Source: an uncultured Candidatus Melainabacteria bacterium
GTDB taxonomy: Bacteria; Cyanobacteriota; Vampirovibrionia; Gastranaerophilales; Gastranaerophilaceae
Reading direction: 5' to 3'
Assembly (NCBI GenBank): GCA_947364235.1
Contig: CANARY010000004.1
Coordinates: 1 to 64,000, forward strand
DNA: 64,000 nucleotides
Translations under genes and position numbers: made by a program
Shown: positions 1 through 8,486 of the stretch, piece by piece
How positions within the stretch are numbered: the first letter of the stretch is position 1
Layout of the letters: each line of letters begins with the position of its first letter
The notes under the pieces: model-generated
What the model was told of the DNA's origin: nothing
The model's input: only the letters and a program-made list of their open reading frames with translations
The model's database searches: none

Positions 1-60
1 GAACTCAGGCAACAGGAACTCAGGCAACAGGAACTCAGGCGACTGGAACTCAGGCGACTG
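1..60 (+). repeat. 15-bp tandem repeat coding for pentapeptides
   Basis: Four perfect-length 15-bp units lie end to end: two copies of GAACTCAGGCAACAG and two of GAACTCAGGCGACTG. A fifth unit is degenerate. The array continues the pentapeptide repeat of the partial gene and very likely extends to the left of the window. Paired identical units suggest recent slippage or unequal exchange. Confidence 0.9.
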
Positions 61-436
61 GAACAGTGGACTGTTCAATGCCTGTAACCACGCAAATGGC
101 TTATTCAACTCAAAATCACCAAAAATTTCAATGTTTAATAAAGCCACAAAAATGACATTTGAAGAGTTTCAAGAAAAATATCCTGAAGCTTACAATCTTC
201 TTTATTATTCAAACTTTAGATTAAACCAGTGGATTTGCGATTTTGAAATGACAGACGAAGAAAAAGAAGCACATCCTGAATATAAAACTACAGGTGGTTA
301 TTTGAAGAGAAAAAATTACAAAGAAGCTTGTAAAGAGATGTGGGAAGGTTTCAATAAAACTGAAAGAAATAAAATCAAAAAACTTCCTAACTTTAATAAA
401 GATGTATTCTTTGAAATTACAGGAATTGAGGTGTAG
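2..436 (+). CDS. Phage pentapeptide-repeat protein, 5'-partial
   Basis: The frame is open from base 2 to the stop at 434-436, so the gene begins before the window and the Met at 131 is internal. The first residues read as tandem pentapeptides (NSGNR, NSGNR, NSGDW, NSGDW, NSGLF), followed by a looser repeat around NANGLFNSKSPKISMFNKAT and a C-terminal domain with 'MTFEEFQ' and 'WICDFEMTDEEK'. Pentapeptide stretches followed by 'LFNK.T..T..EF' occur in phage and prophage proteins of unknown role, often near the tail or late region. The repeat probably forms a right-handed beta-helix. The function is not known, and the C-terminal domain carries no catalytic motif that I recognise. Confidence 0.8.
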   Translation, partial: NSGNRNSGNRNSGDWNSGDWNSGLFNACNHANGLFNSKSPKISMFNKATKMTFEEFQEKYPEAYNLLYYSNFRLNQWICDFEMTDEEKEAHPEYKTTGGYLKRKNYKEACKEMWEGFNKTERNKIKKLPNFNKDVFFEITGIEV

Positions 437-685
437 ATGGATAAAATTGAATATCAAAGTAATGGGCAACCAGTAGCTGTCTGTTTTGAGGATTTAAGAG
501 AAAAACTAGGATACAGAACCTACAAACCAAGAATAGGCTCTGTAGGAAGAGCATTAATAAAAGCAGCAAATGAGGGTAAGTCAAGGTCGAGCGGTTGGCT
601 TAAACACCAACTGGATGAACTCTTTAAAAAGGATAGAAAAGCACAGTTTAGTAGAAGGAAAAAGAACCACAATGCAAAAAAGTAA
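437..685 (+). CDS. Small basic phage protein, unknown
   Basis: 82 residues, strongly basic at the C-terminus (KKDRKAQFSRRKKNHNAKK). It starts directly after the stop of the preceding gene and overlaps the next start by 14 bases, so it is translationally coupled. The middle ('KPRIGSVGRALIKAANEGKS') might be a short DNA-binding segment, but no family is recognised. Confidence 0.6.
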   Translation: MDKIEYQSNGQPVAVCFEDLREKLGYRTYKPRIGSVGRALIKAANEGKSRSSGWLKHQLDELFKKDRKAQFSRRKKNHNAKK

Positions 686-968
686 TACAGTAGATTTAAT
701 TCATTCATTAATGTTTCAAAGTACAGATTCAAAACCTGTATCTCAAACTTCTTTAAAAGTTATGAAAGCTATCCAAAATGATAGCATTGAAAATCAAATT
801 CTAGGAGTAGCAAGTTTACTTTTAGTGTTCCTAGACAGATATGGATTAAGTCATATTGATGTTTTAGGAACGGCTGATGCCGTTGTACATTCAGGGGATA
901 ACAACAATATGTTACCTGAATTTAAAAATTGTTATTTATTTATGAAAAATAAAAAGGAGATTATGTAA
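672..968 (+). CDS. Small phage protein, unknown
   Basis: 98 residues from the ATG at 672, which has AAGGAAAA a few bases upstream. A longer upstream reading from 570 lacks a ribosome site and overlaps the previous gene heavily, so I did not use it. A hydrophobic stretch around residues 42-56 (ILGVASLLLVFLDRYG) could be a buried helix or a weak membrane segment. No family recognised. The stop overlaps the next ATG (TAATG). Confidence 0.6.
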   Translation: MQKSNTVDLIHSLMFQSTDSKPVSQTSLKVMKAIQNDSIENQILGVASLLLVFLDRYGLSHIDVLGTADAVVHSGDNNNMLPEFKNCYLFMKNKKEIM

Positions 969-1192
969 TGGAAAACAATATGGGAATGAATCCTCTAAAA
1001 TTTATGATGGGAATGATGGTTGAATCATCATTAGAAACAGGAAAACTATTACATGAATTAATTCTTAAATATAAGGCAAATAATATTGATGTTATTCCAA
1101 TTTCTGAATTAGAAGCAATAGAAATAAAAGGTGTTGAAAAAACATTTGCAGAAGGAAGCCTAACAAAAAAATTAATAGGAGATTTAAACTAA
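968..1192 (+). CDS. Small phage protein, unknown
   Basis: 74 residues with a Met-rich start (MENNMGMNPLKFMMGMMVE) and predicted helices. It is coupled to the gene before it through TAATG and lies directly before the SSB gene with no gap. Its position just upstream of the SSB suggests a replication-region accessory protein, but the sequence itself gives no function. Confidence 0.55.
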   Translation: MENNMGMNPLKFMMGMMVESSLETGKLLHELILKYKANNIDVIPISELEAIEIKGVEKTFAEGSLTKKLIGDLN

Positions 1193-1843
1193 ATGGCAAA
1201 AGAGAAAAAATCAGTTTCAGAAAAATATACAACTGAAAAAGGCACATTAACTGGTTTTATCAGCTTGTTTGAGCCTTCAACAAAATTTAATAAAGAAGGT
1301 GTTTACCAAGCTCATTTATTACTTTCAAAAGATGAAGGCGAAAAACTCGCTTCAAAAATCAAAGAAATTAGAACACAACAATTTAAACAATTTGGTAAAG
1401 GAACAAAAGTTGCAGAATTAACTCAATGTGTACCTTATACCACTGTTAATGAAGAAACAGGAGAAGAAATTGAAGATGCAGAAGGCAGATATGTATTAAA
1501 ATCAAAGGCTTCAGCATTTATCAAGGATGGTAAAATTACTCAAAGAATCCCTGTTTTAGATGCAAAATTAAAACCAGTAACAGGAATTAAAGTTGGAGAA
1601 GGCACTACAGCTAAATTGGGTGTTGAGCTTGTTGGCTACAGCGTTGCAGGAAAAACTGGTGTTTCTGTTAAATTAAGATTGGTTCAAATCATTAATTTAG
1701 TTGAATACTCAGGAGGAGCAACAGCCGAAAGCTTTGGTTTAACACAAGAAGATGGTTTTGATTTTGAAGAATCTGATGTAGAAGAAACAACAACAACAGA
1801 GGATGAAGTTGAAGATGGCGAAAGCGAAGAAGTTGACTTCTAA
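1193..1843 (+). CDS. Single-stranded DNA-binding protein, T7 gp2.5-like
   Basis: 216 residues. The body is rich in beta-strand and resembles the OB-fold SSBs of T7-like phages. The tail from about residue 183 is extremely acidic and ends in a single phenylalanine (SEEVDF). In T7 gp2.5 such a tail, with its terminal Phe, contacts the DNA polymerase and primase-helicase, and here both partners are encoded within 4 kb. It would coat single strands at the replication fork. The end overlaps the endonuclease I gene, the same order as T7 genes 2.5 and 3. Confidence 0.85.
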   Translation: MAKEKKSVSEKYTTEKGTLTGFISLFEPSTKFNKEGVYQAHLLLSKDEGEKLASKIKEIRTQQFKQFGKGTKVAELTQCVPYTTVNEETGEEIEDAEGRYVLKSKASAFIKDGKITQRIPVLDAKLKPVTGIKVGEGTTAKLGVELVGYSVAGKTGVSVKLRLVQIINLVEYSGGATAESFGLTQEDGFDFEESDVEETTTTEDEVEDGESEEVDF

Positions 1844-2234
1844 GCAAGTAGGCTTAACTTATGGTTTCAGAAGCGGATTAGAAGAAACCATAGCTCAACA
1901 GCTCAAACAAGCTGGTATAGACCCTAAATTTGAAACTTTGAAACTACCTTATAGAGTTGAAAAGAATCATACCTATACACCTGATTTTCCTGTAGGAAAA
2001 CGAATTATTATTGAGACCAAAGGAAGGTTTCAAACTGCTGACAGAATGAAAATGTTAGAAGTAAAAAAACAGCATCCTGAATATGAATTTAGATTTGTAT
2101 TCAATAATTCTAACGCTAGAATTTCAAAGGTTAGTGCAACTACTTATGGTAAATGGTGTGAGAAAAATGGGTTTAAATATGCAGATAAAGTAGTTCCACA
2201 AGAGTGGATTGAAGAAATTTTAAAGGAGAAATAA
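1803..2234 (+). CDS. Endonuclease I (Holliday-junction resolvase), T7 gp3-like
   Basis: 143 residues, close to the usual 149. The catalytic set of T7 endonuclease I is complete: Glu27 in 'RSGLEE', Asp61 in 'YTPDF', and Glu71 and Lys73 in 'IIETKG'. The later 'YGKWCEKNGFKYADK' block also matches the family. It resolves branched DNA and, in T7, also degrades host DNA. The start could be 1803 or 1815 (Met5). Both lie inside the SSB reading frame, so the genes overlap by 29-41 bases. Confidence 0.93.
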   Translation: MKLKMAKAKKLTSKQVGLTYGFRSGLEETIAQQLKQAGIDPKFETLKLPYRVEKNHTYTPDFPVGKRIIIETKGRFQTADRMKMLEVKKQHPEYEFRFVFNNSNARISKVSATTYGKWCEKNGFKYADKVVPQEWIEEILKEK

Positions 2235-2428
2235 TGGGAATTATTAATATTTTCAGAGGTCTGAATACTCTCGGTAAAGCAGCAAAATTTTTAAAACAAC
2301 AAGATGAAATTAAAGAACAGGCAATGAATTTAGCAGAACAAATTAAAGCAGTTGTTGAAGTTTTCAGAAAGTTTGTTGCAAATGCAGAAGATGTATTAGC
2401 TAGACTAAAGGAAGTTGTTACTAAGTAA
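2234..2428 (+). CDS. Small helical phage protein, unknown
   Basis: 64 residues, almost wholly amphipathic helix (for example KFLKQQDEIKEQAMNLAEQI), probably a coiled coil. It is coupled on both sides by one-base overlaps with endonuclease I and primase-helicase. AAGGAG precedes the ATG. No family recognised; a helper of the replication complex is only a guess from position. Confidence 0.6.
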   Translation: MGIINIFRGLNTLGKAAKFLKQQDEIKEQAMNLAEQIKAVVEVFRKFVANAEDVLARLKEVVTK

Positions 2429-4038
2429 TGGCTCAAGGACATCAGCCTTGTCCTGATTGTGGTTCTAGTGATGCTTTATTAATTAATGATGATGGTTCTA
2501 CTAAATGTTATTCTTGTGGGAAGTTCACACCGTCTCCTGACGGTGCTTCCACACAGAATACTAAAAAAACTCCAGCAGAGTTTCTAAAAGGAAAAGCTGC
2601 TTATATTGATTCAAGAAAACTAAGCAAAGAAACCTGTTCTAAGTTTAAGTATATGACTGGAACATATAAGGACAAAGAGGTTCAGATAGCTACATATCGT
2701 GATTTAGACAACAATCCAGTGTTTCAAAAAATCCGATTTGTAGAAGATAAAGAATTTTTCACCATAGGAAAATTTAAACCACTTTTATATGGTATGCACC
2801 TATTTAAAGGGAGTACAAAAAAGTTAATTATAACCGAAGGTGAAATAGATGCTTTATCAGTATATCAAGTAGTTGGCGATTATCCAGTAGTAAGCGTGCC
2901 AAATGGTGCTAAAAATGCAAAAGAAGCAATACAACATAATTTAGAATGGCTTGAACGATTTGAAGAAATTGTTTTTATGTTTGATTCTGATAAATATGGT
3001 GTTGAAGCTGCTAAAGAATGTGCCGCATTAATTACTATCGGAAAAGCAAAAATAGTTACTCTTCCTCTCAAGGATGCCAATGAAATGTTGGTTAAGGGGA
3101 AAGAAAAGGAACTATATAAAGCTACTTGGAACGGTGAAGAATATAGACCTGATGGAATTGTATCGGGAGAAGAACTTTGGGAAGAAGTTAATAGACCAAT
3201 AGAAAAAGGTCTTAGCTATCCATTTGAAGCTTTAACAGAGCTTACATACGGCATAAGAGTTCCTGAGTTTATTTGTTTTGGTGCTGGTACAGGAATGGGG
3301 AAAACAGATTTCTTTAAAGAGATTGAAACCCATTTGATAAAAGAACATAAACAAACGGTTGGTATTATTCACCTTGAAGAAACAACAAAAGATACTGTAT
3401 TAGGGCTAATGACTAAGCATAGTGGAATAAAATTTCACCTCCCTGATACACCTTTTACAGAGGAAGAAAAAAGGAAAGCATTTGATGAAACAATCGGCAC
3501 AGACAGAGTATTTATATATGATAGCTTTGGAACAACCGACCTTGATACCATCAAAAATACAATCAGGTATATGGTTAAAGGCAAAGGTTGTAAGTTTATA
3601 TTTCTTGACCATATCACTGCTCTTGGTGATGCTATTGAAAATAGTGGAGAAGTCAATCAAAGGATGCGAAATATTGTCTCAGAGCTTGCTAGGCTCACAA
3701 GAGAGTTGGACTTTACCTTATTTGCAATATCTCACCTTAGAAAATCTGACGGCAAAAAGCCCCATGAAGAAGGTGGGAGGGTTCATCTTGATGATTTATA
3801 TGGTGCTAAGGCTATTTCTCAATGGGCTAGCTATGTATTTGGGTTGGAACGCAACCAACAGGCTGAGGATTTGGAAGAGAGACATACAACAACACTTAGA
3901 TGCCTTAAAGACAGATATACAGGTCAAGCTACAGGATGCACAATAGCGATTAAATATGATACGGAAACAGGAAAACTCTTTGAAGCTGAAAATGCTCCAT
4001 CCGAGTTTGATTTAAAAGATGAATCAGGAGATTTTTAA
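2428..4038 (+). CDS. Bifunctional primase-helicase, T7 gp4-like
   Basis: 536 residues (T7 gp4 has 566). The domains in order are a zinc ribbon with Cys8, Cys11, Cys27 and Cys30, a TOPRIM primase core with Glu137 in 'ITEGEID' and the 'MFDSDKYG' acidic pair, then a RecA-like helicase with Walker A 'GAGTGMGKT' at 285-293 and 'FIFLDHITAL' as Walker B. It primes lagging-strand synthesis and unwinds the fork. The intact zinc ribbon means it should make primers, unlike the short helicase-only form of T7. Confidence 0.95.
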   Translation: MAQGHQPCPDCGSSDALLINDDGSTKCYSCGKFTPSPDGASTQNTKKTPAEFLKGKAAYIDSRKLSKETCSKFKYMTGTYKDKEVQIATYRDLDNNPVFQKIRFVEDKEFFTIGKFKPLLYGMHLFKGSTKKLIITEGEIDALSVYQVVGDYPVVSVPNGAKNAKEAIQHNLEWLERFEEIVFMFDSDKYGVEAAKECAALITIGKAKIVTLPLKDANEMLVKGKEKELYKATWNGEEYRPDGIVSGEELWEEVNRPIEKGLSYPFEALTELTYGIRVPEFICFGAGTGMGKTDFFKEIETHLIKEHKQTVGIIHLEETTKDTVLGLMTKHSGIKFHLPDTPFTEEEKRKAFDETIGTDRVFIYDSFGTTDLDTIKNTIRYMVKGKGCKFIFLDHITALGDAIENSGEVNQRMRNIVSELARLTRELDFTLFAISHLRKSDGKKPHEEGGRVHLDDLYGAKAISQWASYVFGLERNQQAEDLEERHTTTLRCLKDRYTGQATGCTIAIKYDTETGKLFEAENAPSEFDLKDESGDF

Positions 4039-4283
4039 TGGTTTATTCAAGAGAACAATTTTTAAAAGATAACCCTGATAAAACAATACAAATAGAAGAT
4101 TATCGTGCCAATAGTGGCTATTATTGCCATTCAGCAAGATGCACTTTTACAGGTGATTGGGATGTTCAGGATTTAGTTAATTATGTTGATAATTCTACAG
4201 GAAACTATGGAGGAAGATTAGAAAATGCAAGAAAAAACGAAGATGGAAGCACCACAGCAACAGTCGTTGTCTATTTCGACTAA
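4038..4283 (+). CDS. Small phage protein, unknown
   Basis: 81 residues with aromatic-rich beta-type sequence (YYCHSARCTFTGDWDVQDLV). It starts on the last base of the primase-helicase stop. The end overlaps the next gene by 59 bases. No family recognised. Confidence 0.55.
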   Translation: MVYSREQFLKDNPDKTIQIEDYRANSGYYCHSARCTFTGDWDVQDLVNYVDNSTGNYGGRLENARKNEDGSTTATVVVYFD

Positions 4284-4461
4284 TAAAACTCTGTATGCAG
4301 ATATTAAGGAAAATCAACATCAAGATGAATATGATGAAGAACTGGCTGGTTACAACTGCCCTAGATGTGGCTATCCTGTAGTAATAGAAATGGACTTAGA
4401 GCTTTGTTATCACTGTGGCTGGTCAAAAGATGAAGAAGAATTGGGATATTACGAGGAATAA
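4225..4461 (+). CDS. Small zinc-ribbon phage protein
   Basis: 78 residues. The C-terminal half holds two knuckles, 'CPRCGY' and 'CYHCGW', the layout of a rubredoxin-like zinc ribbon, set in a very acidic background. Such small ribbons in phage replication regions may bind nucleic acid or host polymerase. The 59-base overlap with the gene upstream is long, so a later start is possible. Confidence 0.6.
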   Translation: MQEKTKMEAPQQQSLSISTNKTLYADIKENQHQDEYDEELAGYNCPRCGYPVVIEMDLELCYHCGWSKDEEELGYYEE

Positions 4462-4464
4462 TTT

Positions 4465-4770
4465 ATGAATTTAGAACAAAGAATTAGAAATTTAGAAGTA
4501 AAGAATAAAATGGACTATTTTAATATAGACCATATAGAAAAATGTGTCATAGCTTTGAAACAAGAGGGCTACAATATAGAAGCTATTCTTGTTGCTCCTT
4601 TTTTTAGACATCACATATTAGGGCATAGTTCCATATTAGGCATTCCTTTAATTTTAAATGGCGGTTATGCTGATGATATTACTTTTAAAATATCAAAAAC
4701 AAGAGGCTCAAATTTTACAGATTCTTTTCCTTTTGAATCTATGATTGATAGAAATGAGGATGTCTATTAA
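4465..4770 (+). CDS. Small phage protein, unknown
   Basis: 101 residues, placed directly before the DNA polymerase with GAGGAATA upstream of the ATG. The text 'VIALKQEGYNIEAILVAP' followed by 'GIPLILNGGYADDI' looks like a compact alpha/beta fold. No function recognised. Confidence 0.6.
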   Translation: MNLEQRIRNLEVKNKMDYFNIDHIEKCVIALKQEGYNIEAILVAPFFRHHILGHSSILGIPLILNGGYADDITFKISKTRGSNFTDSFPFESMIDRNEDVY

Positions 4771-4772
4771 GA

Positions 4773-6569
4773 ATGAGCCTAATCTTTGATATTGAAACAG
4801 ACGGCTTATTGGACACAACTCAAAAATTACACTGTATAGCAATATATGACACCAAAACCGATACAATAAAAAGTTATAGCAATAATACATTAAGAGATGG
4901 TTTGCTGGCACTTAGTGAAGCAGATGAGCTTATTGGACACAATATAGTTAAATTTGACTTACCAGCTTTACAAAAAATTTATCCTGAATTTGACACAAAA
5001 CAAGGATGTAAAATATTTGATACTTTATTGGTTTCAAAGCTTGTATATCCTGACATTGGCGAATTAGATGATAGAAATATCAGAAAAGGTAAGTTTCCAA
5101 AGAAATTAAGAGGTCGCTACAGTTTAAAAGCTTGGGGCTATCGTTTAGGGGAATTAAAAGGTGAATATTGCGAACAGGATGGAGCTTGGAATCAGTGGTC
5201 AGCCGAGATGGAAGAATATTGCAAACAGGATGTTATGGTAACTAAAAAGGTTTATGACCTTTTAAAAACAAAATATTTATCAGAAAAATCATTAGAAATA
5301 GAACATAAGTTTGCAAAAATTATAGGACAACAAGAACAGAGAGGAGTGTGTTTTGACAAAGAAAAAGCAGTCGAACTTGCAGCCAATCTCGTTGAAGAAA
5401 AAGCAGATTTGGAACGAAAGCTTAAACTTGCTTTTCCAAACGAAATCAGAGAAGAAACATTTATTCCAAAAGTTAATAACAAAACCAAAGGATACATCAA
5501 AGGTCAACCTTTTATTAAAAGGTATGAAATTGAGTTTAATCCTTCTAGCAGACAAATGCTTGCTGAAAGACTTATTAAAAAATATGGTTGGAAACCTACT
5601 AAAGAAAGTCCGACAGGGTTGCCTGTTATTGATGAAGAAGTTATAGAAAGCTTAACTTACCCTGAAGCACCACTATTACAAAGATATTTCTTGGTAACAA
5701 AGACTTTAGGACAGCTAGCAGACGGTAGAAATGCTTGGCTAAAACTGGAAAAGAATGGTGTTATTTATGGTGGTGTTGATACAATCGGAGCAGTAACAGG
5801 CAGATGTACGCATAATTCACCTAATTTAGCACAAGTTCCATCAGGGCATTCAGCCTTTGGTAAAGAATGCAGAGGGCTGTTTAAAGCTCGCAAAGGTTAC
5901 AGGTTCATAGGCTGTGATGCTTCAGGATTGGAATTGAGATGTCTTGCTCATTATATGAATGATGAAGATTACACACACGAAATCTTGAACGGAGATATTC
6001 ACACCAAAAATCAGATGATGGCAGGACTTCCAACAAGAGATAATGCTAAAACATTTATTTATGGCTTTATTTATGGAGCTGGGGATGCAAAAGTAGGCTC
6101 AATTACTGGCAAAGGTGCTAAGGAAGGCAAAAAAATTAAAGCCAAATTCTTGCAATCCTTACCAAAACTACACAAATTAATGACTGGTGTAAAAGATAAA
6201 ATCAAAATCAAAGGCTATTTGCTAGGTTTAGATAAAAGAAAGCTAAAAGTCAGAGAACAATATAAAGGTTTAAATGTCTTACTTCAATCGGCTGGAGCTA
6301 TAGCTATGAAAAAGGCATTATGTATTCTCTATGATGATTGTGTAGCTAAAGGCTGGATAAATGACAGATGGTATCTAGCAGATGATAATTTAGTTTATTT
6401 TGTCTTAAACATTCATGATGAATACCAAGCCGAAGTAATACCTGAAATCGTTGAAGAATATAAACAAATGGCAGTGGAAGCTATTAAAAAATCAGGAATT
6501 TATTTTAACTTCAGATGTCCTTTGGATGGTGAAGCAAAAGAAGGAGTGAATTGGTATGAGACACACTAA
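4773..6569 (+). CDS. Family A DNA polymerase with 3'-5' exonuclease, T7 gp5-like
   Basis: 598 residues. The exonuclease begins at once with Asp6 and Glu8 in 'FDIETDG'. Polymerase motif A has Asp382 (GCDASGLELRC). Motif B is 'KTFIYGFIYGAGD' with Lys426 and Tyr430, matching T7 Lys522 and Tyr526. Motif C is 'HDE' with Asp549. The protein is about 100 residues shorter than T7 polymerase (704), and nearly all the missing length lies between exonuclease and motif A, where T7 carries its thioredoxin-binding insert. It should replicate the phage genome with the SSB and primase-helicase encoded upstream. Confidence 0.95.
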   Translation: MSLIFDIETDGLLDTTQKLHCIAIYDTKTDTIKSYSNNTLRDGLLALSEADELIGHNIVKFDLPALQKIYPEFDTKQGCKIFDTLLVSKLVYPDIGELDDRNIRKGKFPKKLRGRYSLKAWGYRLGELKGEYCEQDGAWNQWSAEMEEYCKQDVMVTKKVYDLLKTKYLSEKSLEIEHKFAKIIGQQEQRGVCFDKEKAVELAANLVEEKADLERKLKLAFPNEIREETFIPKVNNKTKGYIKGQPFIKRYEIEFNPSSRQMLAERLIKKYGWKPTKESPTGLPVIDEEVIESLTYPEAPLLQRYFLVTKTLGQLADGRNAWLKLEKNGVIYGGVDTIGAVTGRCTHNSPNLAQVPSGHSAFGKECRGLFKARKGYRFIGCDASGLELRCLAHYMNDEDYTHEILNGDIHTKNQMMAGLPTRDNAKTFIYGFIYGAGDAKVGSITGKGAKEGKKIKAKFLQSLPKLHKLMTGVKDKIKIKGYLLGLDKRKLKVREQYKGLNVLLQSAGAIAMKKALCILYDDCVAKGWINDRWYLADDNLVYFVLNIHDEYQAEVIPEIVEEYKQMAVEAIKKSGIYFNFRCPLDGEAKEGVNWYETH

Positions 6570-6822
6570 TATTTATGTGATTCATGTTTGTAAAAATTCA
6601 AAATTAAAACCAACAGACCCGAATTATTGTGATAGGGCTTGGACTGATGAGGATAGAACAAATGTGAAAGACATTCCTCCGACTTGGAAATATTGTCCTG
6701 AATGCGAAAAGAAGGGGTTTAAGAATCCTAAAACAAGAAAAAGTTCTAAAACCCCTGAACAGATAGAAGCCTTTAAAAAGCGAATGGCAGAATACAGGAG
6801 AAATAAAAATGCTGACATATAA
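6556..6822 (+). CDS. Small Cys-containing phage protein
   Basis: 88 residues. There is a Cys pair in 'YCPECEKKGF', two further Cys earlier, and a basic Lys/Arg tail. It overlaps the polymerase end by 14 bases. It may be a zinc-binding nucleic-acid protein, but no family is recognised. Confidence 0.55.
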   Translation: MRHTNIYVIHVCKNSKLKPTDPNYCDRAWTDEDRTNVKDIPPTWKYCPECEKKGFKNPKTRKSSKTPEQIEAFKKRMAEYRRNKNADI

Positions 6823-6985
6823 AGATATGACTTTTTGTGTTAATGATAAATGCAAAAAGCCTTGCAGTAAAAAATTAACAGAAGAAATCACAGAAAAAGC
6901 CAATAAGTTTGGACTACCCCTAGCAGTTAGTAACTATTTCTGTACTGATTGTGGAGAAGATAATGAATCTGAGGAAATGTCCTAA
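6809..6985 (+). CDS. Tiny zinc-binding phage protein (58 aa)
   Basis: A short gene between the Cys protein and the HNH nuclease. It starts at ATG 6809 with AGGAG seven bases before it. Four or more cysteines are spaced as CVNDKC, PC and CTDC, compatible with one zinc site (C-x4-C ... C-x2-C). It overlaps both neighbours, as is normal in this operon. Confidence 0.6.
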   Translation: MLTYKDMTFCVNDKCKKPCSKKLTEEITEKANKFGLPLAVSNYFCTDCGEDNESEEMS

Positions 6986-7304
6986 ATGTGGGAAGGTCTT
7001 GCCTGAATCTATGTTTGCTCCTAATACAGATAAATGCCGAATATGCAGAAGAGATTATGATTGGCAATATAGGTACGGATTAAGTCCTGAACAATATTTA
7101 GAACTATATCAGGCTCAGGATGGGAAATGTAAAATATGTGGAAAAGAATTGCCTGATGGTAAATATCTATGTGTTGACCATAACCAAGCTACTGGAGAAG
7201 TCAGAGGTTTACTTTGCGACCAGTGCAACAGGGGAATTGGTTATTTTCACGAAAATATAGAAGTTATGAAAAAAGCTATTAAATATTTGGAGGAGAATAA
7301 ATGA
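6963..7304 (+). CDS. HNH endonuclease, recombination endonuclease VII family
   Basis: 113 residues from the ATG at 6963 (GGAG six bases upstream); a GTG at 6951 is possible but less likely. An N-terminal treble of Cys (CPKCGK, CRIC) is followed by the family block 'YGLSPEQYLELYQAQDGKC', 'CKICGK', the HNH core 'LCVDHNQATGEVRGLLCDQC' and 'NRGIGYF'. Endonuclease VII proteins cut branched DNA or act as free-standing HNH nucleases. Two junction-cutting enzymes therefore occur in this phage. Confidence 0.88.
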   Translation: MNLRKCPKCGKVLPESMFAPNTDKCRICRRDYDWQYRYGLSPEQYLELYQAQDGKCKICGKELPDGKYLCVDHNQATGEVRGLLCDQCNRGIGYFHENIEVMKKAIKYLEENK

Positions 7305-7537
7305 GCTATTCGAATAAAACAGAATTATTTTTAGTTAAAACCTGTTGGGGATATTCTTCAATTTTAAGCAGGGCTGAAGTTCAACACAGGTTGAAAACAA
7401 ATAGTAGTTCCATAAAAGAAATCCATAAGATAGAAATAAAACCTGTTGAAAAAGTGGATTTCAATTATTTCAGACCAAAAGACCCTAGGGGATGGAATAA
7501 AAATGCTTGGGATAGAATTTGTGAGGTAAACCAATAA
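7301..7537 (+). CDS. Small phage protein, unknown
   Basis: 78 residues, overlapping the HNH gene by four bases (ATGA). It has a basic centre and the C-terminal block 'RPKDPRGWNKNAWDRI'. No family recognised. Confidence 0.55.
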   Translation: MSYSNKTELFLVKTCWGYSSILSRAEVQHRLKTNSSSIKEIHKIEIKPVEKVDFNYFRPKDPRGWNKNAWDRICEVNQ

Positions 7538-7713
7538 TGGAATTAGAGAACATAAAACCAATATATGCTGTAGTAGGCATTCCATCATATAAAATTATGA
7601 ATACTTATTCTACCATCAAACAGGCTCAAAAGTGCAACAGAACACGCTTGAAATTTTTAGGGTTTAAATTAATTAAATTTGTTCCAAGTGAGGAAATATG
7701 TCAAGAACAGTAA
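7537..7713 (+). CDS. Tiny phage protein (58 aa), unknown
   Basis: The ATG at 7537 overlaps the preceding stop by one base (TAATG) and the reading frame runs to TAA at 7711-7713, inside the exonuclease gene. It fills a 160-base space that is otherwise empty in this packed operon. The C-terminal part is basic and aromatic (RLKFLGFKLIKF). No family recognised. Confidence 0.5.
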   Translation: MELENIKPIYAVVGIPSYKIMNTYSTIKQAQKCNRTRLKFLGFKLIKFVPSEEICQEQ

Positions 7714-8486
7714 TTATTGATGGTGATGTTATTGTTTATAAAGTAGCCGAGGGTTGTGCTGATTCTTATGAAATAGAAACAGATGAAACAGATGAATTTA
7801 TTTATCGCAACATTGGCTGGGCTAATAAGCAAGCAGCAAGGGATTATATAGAAAATCTAATAGATAAAATTTGTAGAGATTGTAAAGCTGATAGTGTGGC
7901 TATTTGCTTATCCGATATGAACGGAAACTTCAGAAAAGTTATTAATCCTAATTATAAGAAAAACAGAAAATCTATAAAACCGATTCTTTATGAGTTTATC
8001 AGGAATTATATTAAAGATGAATCAGGATATAAACTCTATGAAAAGCCAAATCTCGAAGCTGATGATGTTATAGGGATTTTAGCTACAACGGATAAAATCA
8101 TCAAAGGAGATAAGGTTGTTTGGTCTTTAGATAAAGATTTTAAAACTATTCCTTGTAAGTTTCACAGGTCAAGACCTAACGGAAACCACGAAAGTAAAAT
8201 TATAGCAAAAGAAGAAGCTGATTGGTGGTTTATGTATCAAACCTTAATTGGAGATACTGTAGATGGCTACTATGGCTGCAAGGGGGTTGGAGATAAAACA
8301 GCTCGCAAGATTCTTGGGTTATGTGGTGAAAACTCATTAGAAAAAATGTGGGAATTGGTTGTAAAAACCTTTGAAAAAAATGGAATGACCAAAGAGGATG
8401 CTTTGTTAAATGCAAGAATGGCAAGAATTCTACATTTTGAAGATTACGATTTTAAAAAGAAGGAAGCTATTTTATGGAATTTATAG
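7698..8486 (+). CDS. 5'-3' exonuclease, FEN family, T7 gp6-like
   Basis: 262 residues. The acidic metal-binding residues of the FEN family are in place: 'IDGDVIVY' at the start, 'LEADDVIG' near 115, 'SLDKDF' near 143 and 'GDTVDGYYGCKGVGDKTA' near 185, the last with the helix-hairpin-helix type ending. In T7 the gp6 exonuclease removes RNA primers and helps recycle host DNA. Position downstream of the polymerase agrees with the T7 order. Confidence 0.92.
   Translation: MSRTVIIDGDVIVYKVAEGCADSYEIETDETDEFIYRNIGWANKQAARDYIENLIDKICRDCKADSVAICLSDMNGNFRKVINPNYKKNRKSIKPILYEFIRNYIKDESGYKLYEKPNLEADDVIGILATTDKIIKGDKVVWSLDKDFKTIPCKFHRSRPNGNHESKIIAKEEADWWFMYQTLIGDTVDGYYGCKGVGDKTARKILGLCGENSLEKMWELVVKTFEKNGMTKEDALLNARMARILHFEDYDFKKKEAILWNL

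Noticed and set aside
1-60. CRISPR-like short repeats
   Set aside because: The units are 15 bases with no spacers and encode pentapeptides in an open frame.
570-671. N-terminal extension of the small phage gene at 672
   Set aside because: No ribosome site at 570 and a long overlap with the preceding gene; ATG 672 has AAGGAAAA upstream.
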